A stretch of 7,649 bases of DNA from Campylobacteraceae bacterium (GTDB taxonomy: Bacteria > Campylobacterota > Campylobacteria > Campylobacterales > Sulfurovaceae): NCBI GenBank assembly GCA_027081065.1, contig JALWLW010000005.1, forward strand, positions 19,547-27,195, read 5' to 3'. The position numbers and the translations under genes were made by a program. Below are positions 1 through 5,383 of this stretch, one piece after another; within the stretch, counting starts at the first letter, position 1, and each line of letters opens with the position of its first letter. The notes under the pieces are model-generated. The model saw nothing but the letters and a program-made list of their open reading frames with translations. It ran no database searches and was not told where the DNA came from.

Positions 1-10
1 AATTTTATGT

Positions 11-69
11 TATAATAAAGTATAAAATAAAAAATAACAATAAATATAAAATGAAAAACAATATATAAT
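11..69 (+). promoter_or_regulatory. AT-rich upstream region with two candidate -10 boxes
   Basis: Two exact TATAAT hexamers lie at 11-16 and 64-69, upstream of the NlpC/P60 gene that starts at 212. No convincing -35 hexamer was found at the usual spacing, and the whole of 1-210 is strongly AT-rich, so chance matches are likely. An in-frame ATG at 83 exists but lacks a ribosome site, so the region is read as an untranslated leader. Which box is used, if either, cannot be decided from sequence. Confidence 0.3.
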
Positions 70-211
70 ATCCCACAATACAATGCTTTCAAAAGGTTTT
101 AAAAAGATAAAAAAATTTAAAAAAATCACAATTAGAACACATTATTATTGCTATACTATCTCTAGGGACATAAGAAAATCAAATACTATAAAATATAAAG
201 GAGATAAACTT

Positions 212-868
212 ATGAAGACAACTACTTTGAGAAACCTAATGCTTTTAAGCTCTGTAACACTATTTACGGCTTGTTCTAATAACTCACCAAAACCAGAAAA
301 ATTAACTGCTTTAGAAATTATTGGTGTTGATTCAACTATAAATCAAATGGAGACACGTACTTTACCTATGGCTAAAACTTATCCTATCGAGCAACAATTT
401 TTTACTTCAAATAGAGAGAGTTCATCAAGACGGGTTAACAATTATGTAAAAAATCATTTAACCATAGTGAATGATATAGAACAAAATGCAAAAAAGCTTT
501 TAGGTATTAAATATGTTTGGGGTGCAACAGGACCAAATACGTATGACTGCTCAGGATTTACACAAAAAATCTATCGTGATGCTGGTATTAATATTCCTAG
601 AGTTTCACGTGATCAAGCAAGAGTTGGTCAGTTTATTTCTTATAATAATTTAAGACGAGGAGACATGGTTTTTTTTGATACTAAGAAAAAGAGGTCAGGA
701 AAAGTTTCTCATGTAGGAATCTATTTAGGTAATGGTAACTTTATTCATGCCAGTTCAGCTGCTAAAAAGATTGTTATTTATAATTTTAATGATAAAACTT
801 TTTATAAAAAACGTTTTTTATGGGGTCGAAGAGTAATTAATGATAGTTATCATGTAGCTTCTTTATAG
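212..868 (+). CDS. NlpC/P60 family cell-wall peptidase, lipoprotein
   Basis: Predicted 218-residue peptidoglycan endopeptidase that would cut stem peptides in the periplasm. The first 21 residues form a lipoprotein signal: a short basic start, a hydrophobic stretch, and lipobox LFTAC with lipidated Cys21 (Phe at -3 is slightly atypical). A spacer of about 75 residues leads to the NlpC/P60 domain at about 95-215. It shows the family's catalytic residues: Cys113 in DCSGF, His167 in SHVGIY and His179 in FIHASS, plus the RRGDMVFF strand motif, so it looks active. ATG 212 is chosen because AAAGGAGA (197-204) sits just upstream and the signal peptide begins there; extending to ATG 83 would add 43 basic residues before the signal. 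It resembles Spr/MepS-type and related small lipoprotein hydrolases, but the exact subfamily and bond cut are not clear. A terminator follows directly. Confidence 0.9.
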   Translation: MKTTTLRNLMLLSSVTLFTACSNNSPKPEKLTALEIIGVDSTINQMETRTLPMAKTYPIEQQFFTSNRESSSRRVNNYVKNHLTIVNDIEQNAKKLLGIKYVWGATGPNTYDCSGFTQKIYRDAGINIPRVSRDQARVGQFISYNNLRRGDMVFFDTKKKRSGKVSHVGIYLGNGNFIHASSAAKKIVIYNFNDKTFYKKRFLWGRRVINDSYHVASL

Positions 869-878
869 ATATAGACTT

Positions 879-920
879 AAGGGATTTGTTAAACATAAAT
901 CCCTTATTAGTAGTTTTTTT
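879..920 (+). terminator. Rho-independent terminator after the NlpC/P60 gene
   Basis: A perfect 9 bp stem, AAGGGATTT (879-887) with AAATCCCTT (897-905), has a 9-nt loop and is followed after a short gap by seven T residues (914-920). It begins 11 nt after the stop codon and should end the transcript of the peptidase gene. Confidence 0.8.
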
Positions 921-930
921 AATATTTAAG

Positions 931-958
931 TATAATTTTATTTTTTATGTTTTATAAT
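931..958 (+). promoter_or_regulatory. Candidate promoter for the 49-residue membrane protein
   Basis: TATAAT occurs at 931-936 and again at 953-958, within a T/A-rich tract between the terminator and the small gene starting at 997. A new promoter is expected here because the preceding transcript ends at about 920. No clear -35 hexamer is visible, which is common for AT-rich Campylobacterota promoters. Confidence 0.35.
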
Positions 959-996
959 ATTTTAAATTATTAAAAAATATTAATAAGGAGTTGACA

Positions 997-1146
997 ATGA
1001 GAGTAGGTATTTTAGGTATTTTGATGGGTATCACAGTTGCTATGGCATTAAAAAATGATAAATATTTAAGCATGAGAACTGTACGACTCTCTTTGACAAC
1101 AGAGTTAATGGTTATTTTAATTTTTGGTATTATTGAAATCAGATAA
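997..1146 (+). CDS. Small hydrophobic membrane protein, unknown function
   Basis: A 49-residue reading frame opens with ATG six bases after a perfect AAGGAG (985-990). The protein has two hydrophobic segments, about residues 3-18 and 36-47, separated by a basic polar loop (KNDKYLSMRTVR), consistent with a two-pass inner-membrane hairpin protein. It lies between a terminator and a lipoprotein gene, both pointing the same way. No family was recognised. The strong ribosome site and separate candidate promoter argue that it is a real gene; a holin-like or toxin-like role is possible but nothing in the sequence establishes it. Confidence 0.6.
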   Translation: MRVGILGILMGITVAMALKNDKYLSMRTVRLSLTTELMVILIFGIIEIR

Positions 1147-1162
1147 ATTAAAATTATGAATA

Positions 1163-1227
1163 AATTTATAAATTAGATAAACACTTTAACAAGCTAAACA
1201 GTTCAATCATTCTATAATTTATAAATT
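1163..1227. repeat. Two copies of a 12 bp AT palindrome upstream of the small lipoprotein gene
   Basis: The self-complementary 12-mer AATTTATAAATT occurs at 1163-1174 and 1216-1227, 53 bp apart (about five helical turns). The second copy overlaps a TATAAT hexamer (1213-1218) that could be the -10 box for the gene at 1249. They may be operator half-sites or chance AT-rich sequence. Confidence 0.3.
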
Positions 1228-1248
1228 ATTAAACCAAGGAATATAAAA

Positions 1249-1446
1249 ATGTATAAAAAGATTTGCACACTATATATAATTGTTTTAGGGTTAACAGCAT
1301 GTACTCAAACTCAATCAGAACCGAAACCAGAGGTTCAAACAGCTGTCAAAATACCTGTAAAAAATGAAAATTTAAATAGTGAATCTCAAGAATTTATTCC
1401 TGAACATATACGACGTTCTCACATAGAAGTTGTACCACACAATTAA
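1249..1446 (+). CDS. Small lipoprotein, unknown function
   Basis: A 65-residue protein with a lipoprotein signal: MYKK start, hydrophobic stretch from about residues 8-16, and lipobox LTAC with lipidated Cys18. The mature part is only 48 residues, polar and rich in Glu, Gln, Pro and Asn, with no recognisable domain. AAGGA (1236-1240) lies eight bases before the ATG. It is probably membrane-tethered in the periplasm, perhaps an envelope accessory protein, but the sequence does not show a partner or activity. It is transcribed toward the NAD salvage genes, with a weak hairpin (1455-1470) between them. Confidence 0.65.
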   Translation: MYKKICTLYIIVLGLTACTQTQSEPKPEVQTAVKIPVKNENLNSESQEFIPEHIRRSHIEVVPHN

Positions 1447-1454
1447 GAAAACTA

Positions 1455-1487
1455 TGTTAGACTTCTAACAGCTCAAAAGGATTTTTT
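1455..1487 (+). terminator. Weak hairpin with delayed T-run
   Basis: TGTTAG (1455-1460) pairs with CTAACA (1465-1470) around a 4-nt loop. A run of six T residues follows only at 1482-1487, 11 nt after the stem, so termination would be weak. It may separate the lipoprotein transcript from nadM or act in the nadM leader. Confidence 0.25.
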
Positions 1488-1488
1488 G

Positions 1489-1563
1489 ATGCTGTACTAC
1501 TCTAGGGATAGACCCATAAAGAGTAAATTTAATTTCGCTAAGGAGCTTAGTGATGAAGTATGA
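1489..1563 (+). CDS. Possible 24-residue leader peptide overlapping the start of nadM
   Basis: A short frame starts with ATG seven bases after AAAGGA (1476-1481) and stops at TGA 1561-1563, ten bases past the nadM ATG (1553). The peptide is charged (starts MLYYSRDRPIK) and matches nothing recognised. Its reading through the nadM ribosome site (AAGGAG 1540-1545) would allow translational coupling or leader-type control. Evidence is only the ribosome site and the overlap, so it could be chance. Confidence 0.35.
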   Translation: MLYYSRDRPIKSKFNFAKELSDEV

Positions 1564-2560
1564 TTACCTCATTTTTATAGGCAGATTTCAGCCATTTCAC
1601 ACAGGACACGAGAGTGTCATTCGCAAAGCATTACAATTGTCAGACAAAGTTATTGTCTTAGTAGGTTCGGCATATCAGCCACGTACCGTTAGAAACCCTT
1701 GGGATTTCAATGAACGAGAAGCATTAATGCGTTCTGTTTTTTCAGATGAAGAGAACAGACAGATATTAGCTTTTCCACTACTTGACTACACTTATAATGA
1801 CCAACTATGGATAAAATCCGTACAACAACTAGTCGCTGGTGTTGTTCACTCTAAGATAGCTTCAAAACCGAAAATAGGTCTCATAGGTCATCAAAAAGAT
1901 GAAACCTCAGACTACTTAACCCAGTTTCCACAATGGGAGAGAGAAGAGGTTGAGAACTACAACAACATCTCTGCAACAGATATTAGAGAACTTTACTTTG
2001 ACAACGGTGAGTTAAGCGATGCATTAAATACCAATGTATCCATCGCTTTAGAGAAGTTTAAAAACAGTAAAGCGTATGAGCAGGTACAAAACGAGTTTCA
2101 TTTTGTCAAAAAGTACAAAAGTGCATGGGACAACGCTCCCTACACCCCAATGTTCATAACTGTAGATGCAGTAGTCGTTCAAAGTGGACACATACTCATG
2201 ATAGAGCGAAAAGCACAACCAGGGCGAGGCTTAATGGCACTTCCAGGTGGTTTTTTAGATGCAAATGAAACGCTTAAATCAGCAGTCATTCGTGAACTAA
2301 GAGAAGAGACACGCATAAAAGTACCAGCCCCTGTGTTAGCAGGAAGCATTACCAAAACTCAAGTCTTTGACGACCCATACAGGTCAGCAAGAGGTCGAAC
2401 AGTAACCCATGCCTACCTCATAGAGCTAAAAGGTGACAAACTGCCAAAAGTAAAGGGTGGTGATGATGCAGCCCATGCCTTTTGGGTTCCCTTTGCCGAG
2501 GTGAAGCCTGAGTTGATGTTTGAAGACCATTATCATATTGTTCAGGCGATGGTGGGGTAA
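1553..2560 (+). CDS. nadM: Bifunctional NMN adenylyltransferase / Nudix hydrolase
   Basis: A 335-residue cytoplasmic enzyme with two domains. Residues 1-180 form a nucleotidyltransferase: the IGRFQPFHTGH stretch carries the HxGH ATP-binding motif (His16, His19), and ISATDIR (139-145) is the second signature; it should join NMN and ATP to give NAD. Residues 195-330 are a Nudix domain. Its box at 233-255 keeps the spaced Glu and the REL-x-EE metal-binding core, with Arg where the usual consensus has Gly. Such fusions, known from Synechocystis and Francisella, hydrolyse ADP-ribose in the best-studied cases. ATG 1553 sits seven bases after AAGGAG; GTG 1550 directly before it is only four bases away and less likely. 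It lies upstream of nadV, which supplies its substrate NMN. No NrtR-type regulator gene is present in the window. Confidence 0.92.
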   Translation: MKYDYLIFIGRFQPFHTGHESVIRKALQLSDKVIVLVGSAYQPRTVRNPWDFNEREALMRSVFSDEENRQILAFPLLDYTYNDQLWIKSVQQLVAGVVHSKIASKPKIGLIGHQKDETSDYLTQFPQWEREEVENYNNISATDIRELYFDNGELSDALNTNVSIALEKFKNSKAYEQVQNEFHFVKKYKSAWDNAPYTPMFITVDAVVVQSGHILMIERKAQPGRGLMALPGGFLDANETLKSAVIRELREETRIKVPAPVLAGSITKTQVFDDPYRSARGRTVTHAYLIELKGDKLPKVKGGDDAAHAFWVPFAEVKPELMFEDHYHIVQAMVG

Positions 2561-2864
2561 TAAATGGCTAAGAAAAACAAACATTTTTTTTCTAATATGA
2601 TTATCTCATTTTTGATAATGCTAATTATGGCGATAGATATATTTTTTCTAAAAAATAATGGTTTATTGTTTCTTATACCCATTGTTGTTATAGGTTTGGT
2701 TCATATCATTTGTGAAAAATGTAGAAATTGGACTTTTAGGATTAATACCTTGTTTGTTTTGTCTTTTTTTATATTGATGTTTGATATTGCTACGGCTTTG
2801 TCTAATCAATATGAGAATTTTGGTAAAGAACAAAAATATAATAAGATGGTTGGGTAGAGAATGG
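2548..2864 (+). repeat. Imperfect 20 bp direct repeat at two stop/start junctions
   Basis: The bases at 2548-2567 and 2845-2864 match at 16 of 20 positions (shared GATGGT, GGGTA and ATGG blocks). Each copy encodes a C-terminal Met-Val-Gly, a stop codon, three spacer bases and the next gene's ATGG. The G-rich core doubles as a weak ribosome site. The repeat brackets the first small membrane gene and could mark how it was gained. Confidence 0.5.
2564..2857 (+). CDS. Small three-pass membrane protein, unknown function
   Basis: A 97-residue protein that starts three bases after the nadM stop, so it is probably translated by coupling using the G-rich end of nadM. It has three hydrophobic segments, about residues 9-28, 33-48 and 61-79, separated by short loops, with a basic N-terminus (MAKKNKH) and a charged C-terminus. 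The N-terminus is likely cytoplasmic. The middle loop has two cysteines (CEKC, about 51-54). The gene is far more AT-rich than nadM or nadV, with long T tracts, which suggests a later insertion into the locus. No family was recognised, and a link to NAD metabolism is only positional. Confidence 0.6.
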   Translation: MAKKNKHFFSNMIISFLIMLIMAIDIFFLKNNGLLFLIPIVVIGLVHIICEKCRNWTFRINTLFVLSFFILMFDIATALSNQYENFGKEQKYNKMVG

Positions 2865-3061
2865 AATGGATATTTGAATTTTTTATAAATATTTTTTTTC
2901 GTGTTATCCTTTATGGAGTAGGATATTGGACTCTTAAAATTTTGACTTTTGGAATATTCACAGATGGAATTCAAAAAGATAGTTTTTTTAATGAAATGAT
3001 TTTCATATTAGTAGGTATAGGTGTTATATCAGGAGTTATATATTTAATTACAATTCCGTAG
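2861..3061 (+). CDS. Small two-pass membrane protein, unknown function
   Basis: A 66-residue protein starting three bases after the previous stop, within the second copy of the repeated junction. Hydrophobic stretches lie at about residues 7-32 (interrupted by Arg14 and Lys26) and 45-64. It ends in YLITIP with almost no cytoplasmic tail. AT-rich like its neighbour and probably co-transcribed and co-translated with it, so the two may work as a pair. Its TAG stop (3059-3061) is part of the GTAG of the following REP-like hairpin, so the repeat abuts or defines the C-terminus. Function unknown. Confidence 0.55.
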   Translation: MEWIFEFFINIFFRVILYGVGYWTLKILTFGIFTDGIQKDSFFNEMIFILVGIGVISGVIYLITIP

Positions 3062-3186
3062 GGTGGGTCATACCCACCACTAATGTGAATTGGCAAATAA
3101 AAAAGTTGTGCCGAAAGGCTTTAATTGATAAGGAAGATTTAAAAGAGGATAAATTCAAATTGGTGCGTTAGAAAACAGCACCCTAC
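3058..3186. repeat. BIME-like pair of inverted REP hairpins
   Basis: The left unit is GTAG (3058-3061) followed by a perfect 7 bp hairpin, GGTGGGT (3062-3068) with ACCCACC (3072-3078). The right unit is its mirror: hairpin GGTGC (3162-3166) with GCACC (3178-3182), stem extended by GTT/AAC past one bulged base, then CTAC (3183-3186). The outer 8 bp, GTAGGGTG and CACCCTAC, form terminal inverted repeats. GTAG (or GGAG) followed by a hairpin is the layout of REP sequences mobilised by RAYT (REP-associated Y1 transposases), and paired inverted REPs make a BIME. No RAYT gene is in the window. The element fills most of the gap between the small membrane genes and nadV, and could attenuate or stabilise the transcript. 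Confidence 0.65.
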
Positions 3187-3239
3187 ACGTTCAAAACCGA
3201 AAGACGGTAAAGAACATTAAAACATACGAAGGATTTTCG

Positions 3240-4547
3240 ATGAAAAACATTATTTTAAACACAGACAGCTACAAATCAAGTCACTATTTACAATACCCAC
3301 CAAAGAGTGAGTATGTCTCTTCGTACATCGAAGCACGTGGTGGTGAGTATGACAAAACATTATTTTTTGGATTACAAGCATTTATTAAAGCCTATCTTTT
3401 AACACCATTTACGCAAGAAGATGTAGACGAAGCCCAAGCTATTATGACAGCTCACGGTGTGCCGTTTAACAAAGAGGGGTGGCAATACATTTTGGACACC
3501 TACAATGGTTACTTGCCTTTAGAGATTTCAGCCGTAAAAGAGGGGATGTTAGTTCCTTTGAAATCTCCATTGGTTCAAGTGGTCAACACTGATGCTAATG
3601 TGCCATGGTTGACCTCTTATATGGAGACAGCCTTGCTTAGAGCCGTTTGGTTTCCTACAACAGTAGCAACGGTTTCGTATGAGATTAAAGAGATAATCAA
3701 AAGCTATTTAGAAGCCACAAGTGACAATGCAGAAGCCCAATTACCCTTTAAGTTGCACAACTTTGGAGCAAGAGGAACATCGAGCGAAGAGTCGGCAATG
3801 TTGGGTGGCATGGCTCACTTAGTAAACTTTCAAGGAACGGATACCCTTTCAGGGGTAATGGGAGCTAGAAGATACTACGGTGCAGATATGGCAGGTTTTT
3901 CCATTCCAGCCTCTGAACACTCTACTATGACCTCTTGGTTAAGAGAGGGCGAGAAAGATGCCTATGCCAATATGGTAGAGCAGTTCGCAGGAGAGGGAAA
4001 ACTTTTTGCTGTGGTTTCTGACTCTTACGACATCTACAACGCAGTAAGCAACATTTGGGGTAAAGAGCTTAAAGAGAAAGTAAAAGAAAGTGGAGCAACC
4101 TTGGTCATTCGCCCAGATTCTGGAGAACCTAGAGAGATAGTTTTAGAAGTCATGAAACGTGTCTACGAAGCCTTTGGAGGGTACAAAAACTCAAAAGGGT
4201 ACATTGTCTTAGACGATTGTGTACGCATCATCCAAGGTGATGGAGTCGACACAGAAGCGATACGCGATATATTGGAGATTTTGAAAAACGAAGGTTTCTC
4301 TGCTGACAACATCGCCTTTGGAATGGGTGGAGGGTTATTACAAGCCCCAAACCGAGACACCTTCAGATTTGCCATGAAAGCCTCAGCCATCTGCGTCGAT
4401 GGAGAGTGGAGAGATGTCTACAAAGACCCTATCACCGATGCAGGAAAGCGTTCTCAAAAAGGACGATTGGCTTTGACAGAGGAGTTTGAAACGGTAAGAG
4501 TTGAGGAGTTAGAGGGGCGAGAGAATTTGTTGAATGTGGGGGAATAG
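3240..4547 (+). CDS. nadV: Nicotinamide phosphoribosyltransferase
   Basis: A 435-residue cytoplasmic enzyme that combines nicotinamide and PRPP to give NMN, which NadM then adenylates. It aligns over its whole length with NadV/NAMPT by recall of the human protein: LNTDSYKSSHYLQYPP at the N-terminus; FGARGTSS (175-182) with the ring-stacking Phe175 and Arg178; GTDT with Asp201, the residue that favours nicotinamide; EHST with the catalytic His227; SDSYD at 260-264; IRPDSG (290-295) and QGDGVD (332-337) for phosphoribose; GMGGGLLQ (361-368) for phosphate. All expected key residues are present. Slightly shorter than human NAMPT (491), with the end lost in the C-terminal tail. ATG follows GAAGGA (3228-3233) by six bases. 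Separated from nadM by two membrane genes and a REP pair, so it may have lost tight co-transcription with nadM. No clear terminator follows. Confidence 0.95.
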   Translation: MKNIILNTDSYKSSHYLQYPPKSEYVSSYIEARGGEYDKTLFFGLQAFIKAYLLTPFTQEDVDEAQAIMTAHGVPFNKEGWQYILDTYNGYLPLEISAVKEGMLVPLKSPLVQVVNTDANVPWLTSYMETALLRAVWFPTTVATVSYEIKEIIKSYLEATSDNAEAQLPFKLHNFGARGTSSEESAMLGGMAHLVNFQGTDTLSGVMGARRYYGADMAGFSIPASEHSTMTSWLREGEKDAYANMVEQFAGEGKLFAVVSDSYDIYNAVSNIWGKELKEKVKESGATLVIRPDSGEPREIVLEVMKRVYEAFGGYKNSKGYIVLDDCVRIIQGDGVDTEAIRDILEILKNEGFSADNIAFGMGGGLLQAPNRDTFRFAMKASAICVDGEWRDVYKDPITDAGKRSQKGRLALTEEFETVRVEELEGRENLLNVGE

Positions 4548-4640
4548 TAAAAAAGAGAATGGGTAGTGTTTCGGGGGCGATGTTTTTATTGTGGGATTTG
4601 AGAGGGGTTTTTGTTCTTGAATCGCTGTGTATCTAGTAAA

Positions 4641-4782
4641 CGTTTCACTTTACTTCACTTTACTTTTAAACTTTTACTTCTTCTTAGCTACCAATAACGC
4701 TTTGTTGGTGTTTTGTCTTTTTGAACAACTTCTTAAATTTACTGAAACGAAAATGGCTTAAATTGGTTTCAATGCGTTTCAG
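4641..4782. repeat. Candidate transposase-binding array at the left end
   Basis: GTTTCA-type sites occur at 4641-4647 (CGTTTCA), 4743-4749 (TGAAACG, inverted), 4765-4771 (GGTTTCA) and 4775-4781 (CGTTTCA). CTGAAACG (4742-4749) and CGTTTCAG (4775-4782) are perfect inverted repeats. TTCACTTTAC is tandemly duplicated at 4644-4663. One outer site, a gap of about 95 bp, then a tight group of inner sites recalls the L1 - gap - L2, L3 plan of phage Mu, whose sites also contain a GTTTCA core as I remember it. Binding by this element's own transposase is inferred. Confidence 0.5.
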
Positions 4783-4814
4783 CGAACAACAAAACGAACT
4801 ACTTTTTAAAAATA

Positions 4815-4845
4815 TTTACAGTTAAAATGTGAACTGTGATATTAT
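4815..4845 (+). promoter_or_regulatory. Candidate promoter and dyad for the 143-residue gene
   Basis: TTTACA (4815-4820) and TATTAT (4840-4845) form a -35/-10 pair with a longish 19 bp spacer. An inverted repeat, ACAGTT (4818-4823) and AACTGT (4832-4837), lies between the two boxes, where a bound repressor would block polymerase. The 10-mer TTACAGTTAA found here (4816-4825) recurs at 5362-5371 beyond the gene. Confidence 0.45.
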
Positions 4846-4866
4846 TGATTTAAAAAGGTATCTAAA

Positions 4867-5298
4867 ATGAGTATTGTAAAGTTTACTTTAATGAGTGCAA
4901 TTATTGCAGCTATAGTTATTCCAAGCTTAAGAGATAAAAATAGAAATCAAGTTAGCACTCCGATTGTTACTTATACAGAAGAAGAAAGAATTGAGTTAGA
5001 TGAGCTGAAAAATATTCAAAAGAAAAAAGAGAAAATATCGGAGTCTAAAAGAAATAAATATTTAAGTGTTGTGAGAAAAGAAAGGAAAATTATGGATGTA
5101 GTTTGGACTAAAGATACTCAACTATGGGCTTCTGTTCTTAACGATGGTCAAAATAGAAATGGATATGCTGACTATTTGTGTGTTCTTTCTAAAGAATATA
5201 ACTTCAAGTATACTTTCACGATTCTTCTATTTGATGCACAAAAAGCAACAAGAGAAGAATATGTACAGCTAGGTAGACACCGATGTGTTTCACAATGA
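4867..5298 (+). CDS. Membrane-anchored protein of unknown function, possible prophage cargo
   Basis: A 143-residue protein. Residues 4-19 are hydrophobic (FTLMSAIIAAIVIPSL region) and may be an uncleaved anchor or a signal peptide. A Lys/Glu-rich segment at about 38-75 looks helical, possibly coiled-coil. The C-terminal part (75-143) is a compact mixed region with two cysteines (about 105 and 140) that could form a disulfide if exported. AAAGG (4854-4858) precedes the ATG by eight bases, and the gene has its own candidate promoter. It lies between the candidate left end and the leftward repressor, in the opposite direction to the repressor, a place where lysogen-expressed cargo could sit. Its last codons overlap a TGTTTCAC site. 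No family was recognised; a host gene at the prophage edge is the alternative. Confidence 0.65.
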   Translation: MSIVKFTLMSAIIAAIVIPSLRDKNRNQVSTPIVTYTEEERIELDELKNIQKKKEKISESKRNKYLSVVRKERKIMDVVWTKDTQLWASVLNDGQNRNGYADYLCVLSKEYNFKYTFTILLFDAQKATREEYVQLGRHRCVSQ

Positions 5299-5351
5299 AT
5301 CCCATAGTATATAGGATTACACCTACTGAAACACGTGAAACAACTGAAACG
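5286..5351 (-). promoter_or_regulatory. Control element B: GTTTCA iterons, AT dyad and inverted site
   Basis: On the plus strand TGTTTCAC (5286-5293) is followed by a 33 bp gap containing TATATAGG, then three TGAAAC motifs exactly 9 bp apart (5327, 5336, 5345). Read on the minus strand this equals element C (6632-6696): the same three iterons, the same 33 bp gap with CCTATATA, and the same terminal GTGAAACA. By hand the two agree at 43 of 65 positions without gaps, and at 31 of 35 in the motif parts. It lies between the convergent 3' ends of the 143-residue gene and the repressor gene. It may be an operator/promoter pointing left or a DNA-looping or transposase site. Confidence 0.6.
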
Positions 5352-5383
5352 AATTTATTTGTTACAGTTAATTGTTAAAAAAA

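Larger units (their letters stand above)
4548..4866. other. 319 bp intergenic region: nadV end to prophage left end
   Basis: The first 75 bases show only a TGTTTCG match (4567-4573) and a G-rich stretch. From about 4626 the sequence changes to a run of GTTTCA/TGAAAC motifs, consistent with a Mu-type left end. A small hairpin, ACCAA (4690-4694) with TTGGT (4705-4709), is followed by a T-rich tract (4711-4722) and could act as a weak terminator. The last 50 bases hold a promoter and dyad for the gene at 4867. Confidence 0.5.

Noticed and set aside
83..211. Longer N-terminus for the NlpC/P60 protein from ATG 83
   Set aside because: No ribosome site at 83, the added 43 residues are a basic AT-driven translation, and the lipoprotein signal starts exactly at ATG 212 after a good AAAGGAG.
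991..996. TTGACA hexamer as a -35 box
   Set aside because: It lies between the AAGGAG ribosome site and the ATG of the 49-residue gene and has no matching -10 at proper distance, so it is coincidental.
2663..2974. Minus-strand open frame opposite the small membrane genes
   Set aside because: Antisense shadow of two plus-strand genes with coupled starts; its product is Lys/Asn/Ile-rich AT translation without a domain.
4163..4390. Minus-strand open frame inside nadV
   Set aside because: Antisense to conserved, catalytically essential nadV sequence; no ribosome site or domain.
4560..4637. 25-residue frame starting at ATG 4560
   Set aside because: No convincing ribosome site, spans the likely prophage boundary, and shows no recognisable features.
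5327..5342. Match to the chromosomal parS site
   Set aside because: TGAAACACGTGAAACA, and likewise 6640-6655, agree with the remembered parS consensus TGTTTCACGTGAAACA at only 13 of 16 positions. They are direct iterons, not the full palindrome, and no parA/parB genes are in the window. ParB binding is not excluded but is not the simplest reading.
5327..5353. CRISPR-like array from the 9 bp spaced TGAAAC motifs
   Set aside because: Units are 9 bp with no unique spacers; they are protein-binding iterons, not repeat-spacer units. No cas genes are present.
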